Of a stretch of DNA of 64,000 nt, positions 26,086 through 35,410 are shown in pieces (position 1 is the first letter of the stretch; the number at the start of each line of letters is the position of its first letter). This stretch comes from Dermatobacter hominis (lineage in GTDB: Bacteria; Actinomycetota; Acidimicrobiia; Acidimicrobiales; Microtrichaceae). The notes beneath the pieces are model-generated. The model searched no databases and was not told the DNA's origin. It saw nothing but the letters and a program-made list of their open reading frames with translations. The stretch covers positions 682,001 through 746,000 of the forward strand of contig NZ_CP085840.1 of NCBI RefSeq assembly GCF_020715685.1. The letters run 5' to 3'. The position numbers and the translations under genes are program-made.

Positions 26086-28344
26086 ATGCGCACGGAACGG
26101 TTCGAGGGGACGATCGGGCGGACGCTCGCCGAGTCGACCCCGTGGTTCGACCCGCCCCCCGACCCCGGTCCGGACGCACCCGACGTGCTGGTGATCCTCC
26201 TCGACGACACCGGCTTCGCCCAGCTCGGCTGCTTCGGCTCCGACATCGACACGCCCCACATCGACGCCCTCGCGGCCGACGGCGTGCAGTTCACCAACTT
26301 CCACGTGACGCCGCTGTGCTCCCCGACCAGAGCGGCGCTGCTCACCGGGCGCAGCCACCACGCCGCCGGCATGCGCGGCCTGTCGAACTTCCGGACCGGC
26401 TTCCCCCACATGCTCGGCCACGTGTCGACGCACACCGCGACGATGGCCGAGGTGCTGTCCGACGAGGGCTACGCGACCTTCGCCGTCGGCAAGTGGCACC
26501 TGGCCCCGATGGAGGAGTGCTCGGCGGCCGGCCCGTTCGACCAGTGGCCGCTCGGGCGGGGGTTCGACCGCTTCTACGGCTTCCTCGACGGCGAGACCGA
26601 CCAGTTCCACCCCTCGCTCACGGTGGACAACCACCACATCGAGCCGCCGGCCGGCCCCGAGGACGGCTACCACCTGACCGAGGACCTGGTCGACCGGGCG
26701 CTCGAGATGATCACCGCCAGCACCAACGTGCGTCCCGACCGCCCGATCTTCACGTGGTTCGCCCTCGGCGCCACCCACGCGCCGCACCAGGCGCCGGCCG
26801 AGCACCTCGCCAAGTACCGGGGCCGCTACGACGAGGGCTGGGACGTCGTGCGGGCCCGGTGGTTCGAGCGGCAGAAGGAGCTGGGGGTGGTGCCCGCCCA
26901 CACCACGCTGGCGCCGCGCAACCCCGGCGTGGCGGCGTGGGACGACCTCCCCGAGACCGAGCGACGGCTGGCCGCCCGGCTCCAGGAGGCGTTCGCGGCG
27001 TTCCTCGACCACACCGACGACCAGATCGGCCGTCTGCTCGACGGGCTGCGGGACCTCGGCCGGCTCGACAACACGATCGTCCTGCTGATGGCCGACAACG
27101 GCGCCAGCCAGGAGGGCGGCCCGTACGGCGTGATGCACGAGATGAAGTTCTTCAACGGGATCCTGGAGACGCCCGACGAGGCGATCGCCCGGCTCGACGA
27201 CATCGGCGGCCCGCACAGCCACACGAACTACCCGTGGGGGTGGGCGCAGTGCGGCAACGCCCCGTTCCGCTGGTACAAGCAGAACACGCACGAGGGCGGC
27301 GTCCACGTGCCGCTGATCGTCCGCTGGCCGGCGGGCCTCGGCGACCAGGCCGGCACGGTGCGCCACCAGTTCGCGCACGCGTCCGACGTCGCGCCGACCG
27401 TGTACGACCTCGTCGGCGTGACCCCGCCCTCGACCTACCGCGGGGTCGAGCAGCGACCGGTCACCGGGCGGTCCTTCGCGTCGGTCCTGCACGACGCCGA
27501 CGCCGCCGCCACGAACACCGTGCAGTACTTCGAGATGGCCGGCAGCAGGGCGATCGTCCGCGAACGGCACAAGGCGGTGTGCAAGCACGACAAGGGCGCC
27601 GACTTCGACGCCGAGCGCTGGGAGCTCTACGACCTCGTCGACGACCCGTCCGAGTGCCACGACCTCGCCGATGAGCGGCCCGAGCTGCTCGCGGAGCTCG
27701 TCGAGCTGTGGTGGGCCGAGGCCGAGGTCAACCAGGTGCCACCGCTCGACGACCGCCTGATCGAGCTGTTCGGGACCCGCTTCCGCCCCCGGTCGCCGCA
27801 CCCCGAGAGCCGGCGCTACACCTACCGGCCGTCGCCGTGGCCGATGCCGGCCCAGGCGGGGGCGTCGATCGGCGGCCGCGACTTCGACCTCGTCGCCCGC
27901 ATCACGCGCGGCCCGGACGACGGCGGCGTCCTGTTCGCGACCGGCACCGAGAACTCGGGACTGTCGGTCTTCGTGCAGGACGGCCGCTGGGTGCTCGACT
28001 ACAACGCGTTCGACGACCACACGGTCGTCGTGTCCGACGTCGAGGTGCCCGTCGGCGACAGCATGCTCACGCTACGGGTGCGCCGCGGCGAGGGCAGCAC
28101 CGGGACGGTGGCCCTCGAGGTGGACGGCGCACCCGCGGGCTCCGCCGACCTGCCGCTGCTCATGCGCATCATGAGCTCCGTCGGCGCGAGCATCGGCCGC
28201 GACCACGGCTCCGCCGTCTCGCAGCGCTACACCGGACCGTTCCCGTTCACGGGGACGCTGCACGAGCTGGCCATCCAGGTCAGCCCGGGTCGGTACCCCG
28301 ACGTCGAGTCCGCCGAGGCCGCCGAGGCCCTGTCCCGCCAGTAG
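26086..28344 (+). CDS. Arylsulfatase (type I, formylglycine)
   Basis: Sulfatase of 752 aa. The metal-binding LLDDTGF lies at 39-45 and the formylglycine motif C78-S-P-T-R in LCSPTRAALLTGR. Further family motifs are VGKWHL and MADNGAS. There is no signal peptide, so it should act in the cytoplasm. The last 150 residues or so (from GGRDFDLVAR) form a beta-rich, concanavalin-like extra domain found in long actinobacterial arylsulfatases. The modifying FGE is not in the window. The haloalkane dehalogenase gene follows after 76 bp. Confidence 0.92.
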   Translation: MRTERFEGTIGRTLAESTPWFDPPPDPGPDAPDVLVILLDDTGFAQLGCFGSDIDTPHIDALAADGVQFTNFHVTPLCSPTRAALLTGRSHHAAGMRGLSNFRTGFPHMLGHVSTHTATMAEVLSDEGYATFAVGKWHLAPMEECSAAGPFDQWPLGRGFDRFYGFLDGETDQFHPSLTVDNHHIEPPAGPEDGYHLTEDLVDRALEMITASTNVRPDRPIFTWFALGATHAPHQAPAEHLAKYRGRYDEGWDVVRARWFERQKELGVVPAHTTLAPRNPGVAAWDDLPETERRLAARLQEAFAAFLDHTDDQIGRLLDGLRDLGRLDNTIVLLMADNGASQEGGPYGVMHEMKFFNGILETPDEAIARLDDIGGPHSHTNYPWGWAQCGNAPFRWYKQNTHEGGVHVPLIVRWPAGLGDQAGTVRHQFAHASDVAPTVYDLVGVTPPSTYRGVEQRPVTGRSFASVLHDADAAATNTVQYFEMAGSRAIVRERHKAVCKHDKGADFDAERWELYDLVDDPSECHDLADERPELLAELVELWWAEAEVNQVPPLDDRLIELFGTRFRPRSPHPESRRYTYRPSPWPMPAQAGASIGGRDFDLVARITRGPDDGGVLFATGTENSGLSVFVQDGRWVLDYNAFDDHTVVVSDVEVPVGDSMLTLRVRRGEGSTGTVALEVDGAPAGSADLPLLMRIMSSVGASIGRDHGSAVSQRYTGPFPFTGTLHELAIQVSPGRYPDVESAEAAEALSRQ

Positions 28345-28420
28345 CCGACCGACCGACTGACGGACCCACCGACCCACCACCACCGCCACCACGCCCGCGA
28401 CACCCCGAGGAGACCGCACC

Positions 28421-29347
28421 ATGGAGACCGTCCGCACACCCGACGAGCGCTTCGCCGACCTTCCCGACTTCCCGTTCGAGCCGCGCTACGCCGAGGTCCC
28501 GACCTTCGACCCGGCCGACGCCGACGGCGCCACGCTGCGGGTCGCCTACCTCGACGAGGGACCGGCCGACGCCGCACCGGTGCTGCTGATGCACGGCGAG
28601 CCGTCGTGGTCGTTCCTGTACCGGCACGTGATCCCGGTCCTCGTCGAGCGGGGCCACCGGGTCGTCGCCCCGGACCTGGTCGGCTTCGGTCGCAGCGACA
28701 AGCCGACCGACAAGGGCAGCTACACCTACGCGCGGCACGTCGCCTGGATGGAGGACCTGCTGGTCCGCCAGCTCGACCTGCGCGACGTCACCTTCTTCGG
28801 CCAGGACTGGGGCGGCCTGGTCGGGCTGCGCGTCGTCGCCGCGCACCCCGAGCGGTTCGCCCGGCTGGTCGTCGGCAACACCGGCCTGCCCGAGGGGACC
28901 GGCCGGGTCACCGAGGCCTTCCTGAACTGGCAGCGCTTCTCGCAGGAGACCGAGGTGTTCCCCGTCGGCGCCATCATCGACGGCGGGACCGCCACCGACC
29001 TGCCGCCCGAGGTCGTCGCCGCCTATGACGCCCCGTTCCCCGACGACACGTACCTCGCCGGGGCCCGCATCTTCCCCACGCTCGTCCCCACGACGCCCGA
29101 CGACCCGGGCGGGCTGGCCAACGTCGAGGCCTGGAAGGTGCTCGAGCGGTTCGACCGTCCGGTGCTGTGCACGTTCAGCGACCGGGACCCGATCACCAAG
29201 GGCGGCGACAAGCCGTTCCGCGAGCGGATCCCCGGCGCCGCGGGCCAGCCGCACACGACGATCGAGGGCGGCGGCCACTTCCTCCAGGAGGACAAGGGCC
29301 CCGAGCTCGCGGCCGTGATCGACGTCTTCATCCGCGCCACGCGCTGA
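28421..29347 (+). CDS. Haloalkane dehalogenase (alpha/beta hydrolase)
   Basis: 308 aa. HGEPSWS (58-64) forms the oxyanion region and D129-W130 in FGQDWGG is the nucleophile with a halide-stabilising Trp. W170 sits where DhlA-type enzymes have the second halide Trp. The acid is probably D256 (FSDRDPIT) and H286 lies in GGGHFLQED. This is the HLD-I pattern, which hydrolyses C-halogen bonds to alcohols. Substrate range cannot be read from sequence. GAGGAGA precedes the ATG. Probably co-transcribed with the sulfatase. Confidence 0.85.
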   Translation: METVRTPDERFADLPDFPFEPRYAEVPTFDPADADGATLRVAYLDEGPADAAPVLLMHGEPSWSFLYRHVIPVLVERGHRVVAPDLVGFGRSDKPTDKGSYTYARHVAWMEDLLVRQLDLRDVTFFGQDWGGLVGLRVVAAHPERFARLVVGNTGLPEGTGRVTEAFLNWQRFSQETEVFPVGAIIDGGTATDLPPEVVAAYDAPFPDDTYLAGARIFPTLVPTTPDDPGGLANVEAWKVLERFDRPVLCTFSDRDPITKGGDKPFRERIPGAAGQPHTTIEGGGHFLQEDKGPELAAVIDVFIRATR

Positions 29348-29428
29348 CGGCCCGCGCCTGATCGCGGGCGCCCCGGATCACCCTCGTGGTCACGCCGGAT
29401 CCGATCGGCGCGCCGATACGCTCGCCCG

Positions 29429-30619
29429 ATGGCGCACCCTCCCGTCAACGTCCTGGTGACCACGTCGCGCATGCCGTTCGCGGTCGACGAGATCCACAAG
29501 CTCGGCGAGACCGGCAACGTCGTGACGGCGTCCGACACGTTCGCCGCCGCCCCCGGCAGCCACTCGCGCGGCGCCGCCGACCACATCGTCACGGCGGCGC
29601 CGACGCAGGAGACCGAGCAGTTCATCGCCGACGTGGTCGCCGCCATCGCGGCGCACGACATCCAGTTCCTGCTGCCGATGTTCGAGGAGGTCTTCTACCT
29701 CGCCGCCCACCGCGACCGGCTCGAGCCGACCGGCGCCACGCTGTTCTTCCCCGACTTCGACACGCTCGCCAAGGTGCACGACAAGGTGACGTTCGCGCAG
29801 CTGTGCCGTGACCTCGGGCTGCCGGTGGCCGAGTCGATCACGGCCACCGACGACGCCGAGCTGAAGGCGGCCATCGGGCACTGGGACCACTGGTTCGCCC
29901 GCGCCGCGTTCGGCCGCGGCGGCCTCGACATCCTGACCAACTCCGGGCCGCTGGCCGACGAGTCGAGCCCCGACGACATCCACCCGACGTCCGACGACCC
30001 GTGGCTCGTGCAGGAGTACCTCGAGGGCGTCGACCGCTGCAGCTGGAGCGTCGTGAGGGACGGGGAGATCGTCCTCCACTCCACCTACGAGCACCCGCTC
30101 GAGATCGACGACCGCGGCGGCATCGTCTTCGAGTCGGTCGACGCACCCGAGACGCTCGACGCCGCCCAGCGCATCGTCGGCGAGCTCGGCTGGAACGGCC
30201 AGATCAGCTTCGACTACCTGAAGACCGCCGACGGCGTGCACCACATGGTCGAGTGCAACCCTCGGCCGACGGCGGGCTGCACGGTCGCGACCTCCGAGGA
30301 GCTCGACGCCGCGCTGTTCGGGCCGGTCCCCGACGGACCCGTCGTCGTCCCCGCCGGCCGCAAGAAGATGATCAAGGAGGCTGTGCTGCGGGACATGCTC
30401 CTGCACCTCCGCCGGGCCAAGGCCGACGCCGAGGCCGCGAAGGGGGCGAAGGGCGTCTACAGCCAGGACCACGACCACCTGCCGCTGCTGTACACCGTCC
30501 TGTCGCTGCAGCACGTTCGCCAGTACCGCCACGCCCTCGGGCTCGACAAGGCCTCGCGCGAGGACCTCGTCGCCGCGCAGTTCTTCGACGTCCAGTGGGA
30601 CGGCACCGCCATCTCCTGA
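29429..30619 (+). CDS. ATP-grasp enzyme, unknown ligase
   Basis: 396 aa. An N-terminal Rossmann-like part (VLVTTSRMPFAVDEIHKLGE) precedes an ATP-grasp domain. Visible elements are WLVQEYLEGVDRCSWSVV, the adenine-clamp region, and ISFDYLKTADGVHHMVECNPRP with the metal-binding E-x-N-P-R-P. Such CarB/BacD-related enzymes join a carboxylate to an amine using ATP. The substrate is unknown. A membrane protein gene follows after 57 bp, suggesting synthesis plus export or import of a small molecule. Confidence 0.8.
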   Translation: MAHPPVNVLVTTSRMPFAVDEIHKLGETGNVVTASDTFAAAPGSHSRGAADHIVTAAPTQETEQFIADVVAAIAAHDIQFLLPMFEEVFYLAAHRDRLEPTGATLFFPDFDTLAKVHDKVTFAQLCRDLGLPVAESITATDDAELKAAIGHWDHWFARAAFGRGGLDILTNSGPLADESSPDDIHPTSDDPWLVQEYLEGVDRCSWSVVRDGEIVLHSTYEHPLEIDDRGGIVFESVDAPETLDAAQRIVGELGWNGQISFDYLKTADGVHHMVECNPRPTAGCTVATSEELDAALFGPVPDGPVVVPAGRKKMIKEAVLRDMLLHLRRAKADAEAAKGAKGVYSQDHDHLPLLYTVLSLQHVRQYRHALGLDKASREDLVAAQFFDVQWDGTAIS

Positions 30620-30676
30620 CGCGCCGACCCGCCCGTCCGCCCCCGTCCCGCCGACCCCCGAGGCACCCCGACCGCC

Positions 30677-31570
30677 ATGGCCCTCGCCATCGTCCTCTCG
30701 ATCGTCGCCGCGATGCTCTTCGCGCTCGCCTCGGTCCTGCAGCAGCGCGGCACGAGCACGATCAGCGACGACGACGCGCTCGGCGCCGGGATGCTCGCCT
30801 CGCTCGTCCGCCGGCCCGTCTGGGTCGCCGGCATCTGCGCCGACATCGCCGGCTTCGGTGTGCAGGCCTGGGCGCTCGCGGTCGGCAGCCTGCTGCTCGT
30901 CCAGCCGCTGCTCGTCACGACGCTGCTGTTCGCCCTGCCGCTGGCGGCGTGGGCCAACAAGCGCCGCCTGACGCTCGAGGAGTGGGCGTGGTCGGGTGTG
31001 CTGATCGTTTCGCTCGCCCTCTTCGTCATCCTCGGCGAGCCGACGGCCGGCCTCGACCGCCCGCCGTTCCCGTCGTGGCTGCCGGCGCTGGTCATCTGCA
31101 CCCCGCTGGTCGCGACCTGCGTCTGGTCGGCGGGCTCGCTGCCGCACGGCACCAAGCGCTCGCTCGTGCTGGCCGTGGCCGCCGGCGTGCTGCTCGGGCT
31201 GTCGGCGCCGCTGACCAAGTCGGGCATCGACGGCTTCAGCGACGGCATCGTGGCCGGCCTCACGACGTGGGAGCTGTGGGGCATGGCGATCACGGCCAGC
31301 TTGGGCACGTTCTGGCAGCAGTCCAGCTACCAGGCGGGCGACGTGCAGACCAGCCTCCCGACGGTCACGGTCCTCAAGCCGATCGTGGCCATGGCGCTCG
31401 GGCTGACCGCCTACCAGGAGCACCTGAAGATCGAGGGGGCGCAGGACGCGCTGCTGCTCGCCGCGCTCGTCGGCATGGTCCTGGCGACCATCAAGCTCGG
31501 CCGGCTCGCCGCACCGGCGGTCGAGGGCGGCACCCCGGCGACCGCCCCCGCCCGCGCCGCCCGACCCTGA
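30677..31570 (+). CDS. DMT/NIPA-like integral membrane protein
   Basis: 297 aa with about nine hydrophobic segments, beginning MALAIVLSIVAAMLFALASVLQ-like (residues 1-22). The architecture matches the drug/metabolite transporter superfamily (EamA- or NIPA-like), and the second half includes LSAPLTKSG. The direction and cargo of transport are unknown. It may work with the ATP-grasp enzyme upstream. Confidence 0.75.
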   Translation: MALAIVLSIVAAMLFALASVLQQRGTSTISDDDALGAGMLASLVRRPVWVAGICADIAGFGVQAWALAVGSLLLVQPLLVTTLLFALPLAAWANKRRLTLEEWAWSGVLIVSLALFVILGEPTAGLDRPPFPSWLPALVICTPLVATCVWSAGSLPHGTKRSLVLAVAAGVLLGLSAPLTKSGIDGFSDGIVAGLTTWELWGMAITASLGTFWQQSSYQAGDVQTSLPTVTVLKPIVAMALGLTAYQEHLKIEGAQDALLLAALVGMVLATIKLGRLAAPAVEGGTPATAPARAARP

Positions 31571-31637
31571 CGGTGCCCGGGACGAGGGAGATCCTCCCGG
31601 TTCTGCGAAAGAAGCGCGCTGCGGTGCCGACGGGAGG

Positions 31638-33350
31638 GTGGTGACCACCACGCGCACGACCCAGGACCCGTCCACCGGCACGCTCGACGAGTCGACGTTG
31701 CAGGACACCGCCCACCTGCTGGGCCTCGACTTGTTCGACCCGTCGCGGATCGACCCGGGCACGCTCGCCACGCTGACCAGCCGGCGCAACAGCCCCGAGG
31801 AGATCGCCACGCGGATGCGCCGCTACCTCCAGCACCTGCTGGAGAACCCGGTCAGCCACGTCCCGGACCGCAGCGAGCTGTGGCGGACGATGCTCGAGCA
31901 CTGCGACCGGCTCACGCCGCTGCAGGCCTACGTCATGCGCAACCTGATGGGCAGCGCGTCGAACATGGGCTACGACCCGATGCCGTCCGAGGTGCACCTG
32001 GAGTTCCCCCGCGACGACCAGGTCGACCTGGGCGCGCAGGTCGGGTGGCACTTCCTCGTCGGCAGCCTGTGGGACGCCGACGGCAACGAGTACGGCATCG
32101 AGTTCATGCTGTTCGAGCAGGCGATGTTCCCGCCCGACTTCGCCAAGGAGGTCGGCCTCTCCCCGCTCGACAACCTGGCGGTCGAGGTCCAGTTCGCCAT
32201 CAGCACCCGTGGCGACCGCCACCACCAGGCCGAGCCGCTGGTCACGCTCGGCACCAGCGGGCTGGTCCGCACCAACGCGTCGCCCTTCTCGTTCAGCGTC
32301 GGCATCAACTCGTTCGAGTCGGCGGGCCGCGACGGCCTGCTCCCCATGCGGGTCCGGGCCACCGGCCTCGACCTCGGGGGCGACGAGCCGCTCGCGCTCG
32401 CGTGCGACCTCCGGCTGGACCACGGCAAGGGCGTCCTGGAGCAGGGCGACCACGGCGCCATGCCGTCGGTCGCCGGCGTCGGCACCTTCTACTACTCGGT
32501 CCCCGCGATCCAGCTCGCCGCCGAGACCGGCGCCGACGGCGAGCCGACGAGCACGATCTCGATCGACGGCAGGGTCATCCCGATCGTCCGGGGCGAGCTC
32601 TGGTTCGACCACCAGTGGGGCTTCCTGTCCGGCATGTCGACGAGCGAGGTCATCCGTGCGTCGAACTCGATCGGTCGACCCGATCCGTCGGGCTGGGACT
32701 GGTTCATGACGCACCTCGTGGGCGACCGCCAGGTGACGATGTTCGCCCCGCACCGCTCGGACTTCGCTGCGTTCTACGGCTGCACCGGCGAGGATCCGCC
32801 GCCCGAGATGGTGCGGCGCGTCGGGGGCACCTACATGGACGCCGACGGCGCCACCCGGATGGTGTGGGGCACCGTCCACGTCGACCGCTGGGTGAAGGTG
32901 GAGCACACCCCGCGACCCGACCGGTACCCGGCGACCCACACGTGGCACCCGGACCACTACCGGTTCGAGTTCGAGGACCTGCCCGACGACATCGCCACCT
33001 TCACGCTCACCCCGATCGTCGAGGGCGGCCAGTCGGCGTTCTTCGCCAACGGCGTGCAGATCTGCGAGGGCGCGGTGGTCGTCCGGGACTCGTCGGGCAC
33101 CGACATCGGCCGCGGCTTCGCCGAGGCGGTCGCCTTCTCCGACACGCTGCGCGACCAGCTGCGGCTCGCCGGGCTGCCCGACGACGACGCGACGGTCGCG
33201 CTCGCGGCGGAGCCGATCCCGTCGCCGGAGCTCGCCGCCGCCAACGCCGCGTTCGTGGCCGACCACCAGGACGAGCTGGCCCGCATCGTGGCCGAGGCCA
33301 AGGGGCTGCAGTTCTTCATGGACCCGGACCCCGCGCCGCCCGCCGGCTGA
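31638..33350 (+). CDS. CrtC/AttH-like lipocalin-fold protein
   Basis: 570 aa. The first 110 residues or so are helical and not recognised. The middle and end match the carotenoid 1,2-hydratase/AttH superfamily, including WFDHQWG at about 321-327. No signal peptide is seen. Family members hydrate isoprenoid double bonds or bind lipids; no carotenoid genes are nearby, so the substrate is open. The start is uncertain: consecutive GTG codons at 31638 and 31641 lie almost on top of GGGAGG. Confidence 0.7.
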   Translation: MVTTTRTTQDPSTGTLDESTLQDTAHLLGLDLFDPSRIDPGTLATLTSRRNSPEEIATRMRRYLQHLLENPVSHVPDRSELWRTMLEHCDRLTPLQAYVMRNLMGSASNMGYDPMPSEVHLEFPRDDQVDLGAQVGWHFLVGSLWDADGNEYGIEFMLFEQAMFPPDFAKEVGLSPLDNLAVEVQFAISTRGDRHHQAEPLVTLGTSGLVRTNASPFSFSVGINSFESAGRDGLLPMRVRATGLDLGGDEPLALACDLRLDHGKGVLEQGDHGAMPSVAGVGTFYYSVPAIQLAAETGADGEPTSTISIDGRVIPIVRGELWFDHQWGFLSGMSTSEVIRASNSIGRPDPSGWDWFMTHLVGDRQVTMFAPHRSDFAAFYGCTGEDPPPEMVRRVGGTYMDADGATRMVWGTVHVDRWVKVEHTPRPDRYPATHTWHPDHYRFEFEDLPDDIATFTLTPIVEGGQSAFFANGVQICEGAVVVRDSSGTDIGRGFAEAVAFSDTLRDQLRLAGLPDDDATVALAAEPIPSPELAAANAAFVADHQDELARIVAEAKGLQFFMDPDPAPPAG

Positions 33351-33377
33351 AACCCCACCGCGCGCCCCACCACGGTC

Positions 33378-33420
33378 CTGGCGCCATCTGACGACCGCAC
33401 GGGTCGTCAGATGGCGTCAG
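33378..33420 (+). terminator. Long stem-loop after CrtC-like gene
   Basis: A 19-bp stem with one G-T wobble (CTGGCGCCATCTGACGACC with its complement) and a GCACG loop. It lies 28 bp after the stop and has no T-tract. Confidence 0.65.
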
Positions 33421-33669
33421 CGCGCCGGCTCGGTCGCCGCCGGGGTGGCGTCCACCATCCGGGGAGGGATGCTGGGACGGACGGTGGCGGTGTCCACCCC
33501 GGCTGGCGTCGAGCGGGTGCTGGCGCCCCCGGCCGGAGCCGGGCGGTCGCACGCGGTGCGACCGGCGTCGCCCATCGTGCGGGGCGTAGGGTTGGCGGAA
33601 GGTTGGTGCGATCCCCGCTCCGGCGCGACCGCTCCGCCGCCACCACCGCCGCGAGGGGGAGCACGCCGG

Positions 33670-34887
33670 TTGGCCGATCCCGAGCTCCAACGCCGCCGCC
33701 GCGAGGTCGAGGAGGCCCGCGAGTCCGGACGGCCGCGCCCGCAGATCGGCGAGTCGTGGTCGCGCTGCCAGGAGGTGGCGGTCGACGCAGCGGCGTCGGC
33801 GGCCCCGGTCGACGTCGACGAGTCCGAGGTCCGGTCGCGCTGGGACTCCTCGGCGATCCGCCGCGCCGACGTGGGCCTCGAGGACCAGCTGACGCAGGCG
33901 GCGGAGCTCGGCGACCTGGTCGCCGCCGTGACCGATGCCGACGGCCGGATCCTCTGGAGCGCCGGCGGCCGCTCGATGCGCCGGGACGCCGAGCGGGTGG
34001 GGTTCGTGCCCGGCGGGCGGTGGGACGAGACCTCGGCCGGCACCAACGCCCTCGGCTTGGCGCTGCGCACCCGCCGCCCCGCCACCGTCTTCTCGGCCGA
34101 GCACTGGTGCGACGCCGTCCGGGACTGGGTGTGCTGGTCGGCGCCGGTCATCGATGAGCACGGCCGCTCGCTGGGCGTGATCGACCTCTCCGGCCGCTGG
34201 GACACCGCCTCGCCGCTCGCCGAGGTCACGGTCGCCACGCTGAGCAGGCTGGTGCAGGCCCACCTCCCGACCGCCGGGGCGCGGGAGCCGGCCCGGCTCG
34301 ACGGCGTCGACGAGGAAGGCGACAGCCCGCTGCTCGAGCTGCAGCTGCTCGGTCACCCCTCGGCCCGGCTCGGCGGGCGCGAGCTCGCGCTCACGCCGCG
34401 CCAGTTCGAGCTCCTCGCCGCGCTCGCCATCATCGGGCCCTCGTCGCTCGACGAGCTCCAGCTCCACGTCTACGGCGACCGGCCGGTGACCGCCGCGACG
34501 ATCAAGGCCGAGCTCTCGCACCTCCGGGCCAAGCTCGGCGGCGGGATCGGCTCGCGGCCCTACCGGCTGACGCTGCCGACGCAGGTGGACGTCGTCGCCC
34601 TGCAGGCCGACCTCGACGCCGGCGCGCTGGCCGACGCGGTCGGCCGCTACACGGGCTCGCTGCTGCCCGACAGCGAGGCTCCCGCGGTCGTCGACCACCG
34701 CCACCTCGTCGACGTCGAGCTCCGCGAGGCGCTGCTCGCGGGCGGCACGAGCGGCGACCTCCTGCGCTACGCCACCGTCCAGCCGTGGGACGAGCACGTG
34801 CTCGAGACCGCCGCCCGCCGGGCGGACCGGCAGGATCCCGAGCACCACCGGGCGATCGCCCGCCTCGATCGCGCCCGCCGCCTCTGA
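33670..34887 (+). CDS. GAF-sensor regulator with OmpR/SARP-type DNA-binding domain
   Basis: About 405 aa from a TTG start that follows GAGGGGGA by 9 bases; longer in-frame starts exist. Residues 20-40 resemble the start of AcoR-type activators (GESWSRC). A GAF-like sensor follows, with AVTDADGRILWSAGG and ETSAGTNALGLALRTRRP. Instead of an AAA+ sigma-54 module, the C-terminal part (LTPRQFELLAALA, then AELSHLRAKLGG and YRLTLP) is a winged helix like OmpR/SARP proteins. The effector is unknown. Confidence 0.75.
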   Translation: MADPELQRRRREVEEARESGRPRPQIGESWSRCQEVAVDAAASAAPVDVDESEVRSRWDSSAIRRADVGLEDQLTQAAELGDLVAAVTDADGRILWSAGGRSMRRDAERVGFVPGGRWDETSAGTNALGLALRTRRPATVFSAEHWCDAVRDWVCWSAPVIDEHGRSLGVIDLSGRWDTASPLAEVTVATLSRLVQAHLPTAGAREPARLDGVDEEGDSPLLELQLLGHPSARLGGRELALTPRQFELLAALAIIGPSSLDELQLHVYGDRPVTAATIKAELSHLRAKLGGGIGSRPYRLTLPTQVDVVALQADLDAGALADAVGRYTGSLLPDSEAPAVVDHRHLVDVELREALLAGGTSGDLLRYATVQPWDEHVLETAARRADRQDPEHHRAIARLDRARRL

Positions 34888-34916
34888 GCCGCCCTGACTT
34901 GGGGCAGGCTGGGGGC

Positions 34917-35351
34917 GTGCAGCACCCGTCGCAGTCCGACCCGTCGAGCGCCGGCTCCGAGGTGGAGCGCAACGTGCTCGGCGGCCCGCTCCAGGAGTGC
35001 GGCACCGAGCCGCTCACCGGCTTCTTCCGCGACGGCTGCTGCCGGACCGGTCCCGAGGACCTCGGCAGCCACACGATCTGCGCGGTCGTCTCGGCCGAGT
35101 TCCTCGAGCACCAGCGCTCGATCGGCAACGACCTGGTCACGCCGGCCCCGATGTACCGCTTCCCGGGACTCGTGCCGGGCGACCGCTGGTGCGTGACCGC
35201 CGTCAACTGGCTCCGCGCCCACCGGGACGGCGCCGCGGCACCGGTCGTGCTGGCGTCGACCAACGAGCGCGTGCTCGATCTCGTCCCGCTCGACGTGCTG
35301 CGCCAGCACGCCGTCGACGTCCCCGACGACCTCGGCAGCCTCGACGACTGA
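34917..35351 (+). CDS. DUF2237 family protein
   Basis: 144 aa, matching the DUF2237 (PF09996) family: NVLGGPLQECGTEPLTGFFR, then DGCCRTGPEDLGSHTICAVV, GNDL and FPGLVPGDRWC. Conserved cysteines suggest a metal or redox role, but the function is unknown. The GTG start at 34917 follows GGGGCAGG. It could share a transcript with the preceding regulator (29-bp gap). Confidence 0.85.
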   Translation: MQHPSQSDPSSAGSEVERNVLGGPLQECGTEPLTGFFRDGCCRTGPEDLGSHTICAVVSAEFLEHQRSIGNDLVTPAPMYRFPGLVPGDRWCVTAVNWLRAHRDGAAAPVVLASTNERVLDLVPLDVLRQHAVDVPDDLGSLDD

Positions 35352-35353
35352 CC

Positions 35354-35391
35354 GGTCCGTCACCCGCCGGGTTCGCCGACGCGGGCGGACC
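35354..35391. terminator. Hairpin between convergent genes
   Basis: GGTCCG and CCCGC pair with GCGGG and CGGACC, with a 3-base bulge. It begins immediately after the DUF2237 stop. A second short stem follows at 35395-35409. Confidence 0.5.
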
Positions 35392-35410
35392 GACGAGCCC
35401 GCTCGGCTCG

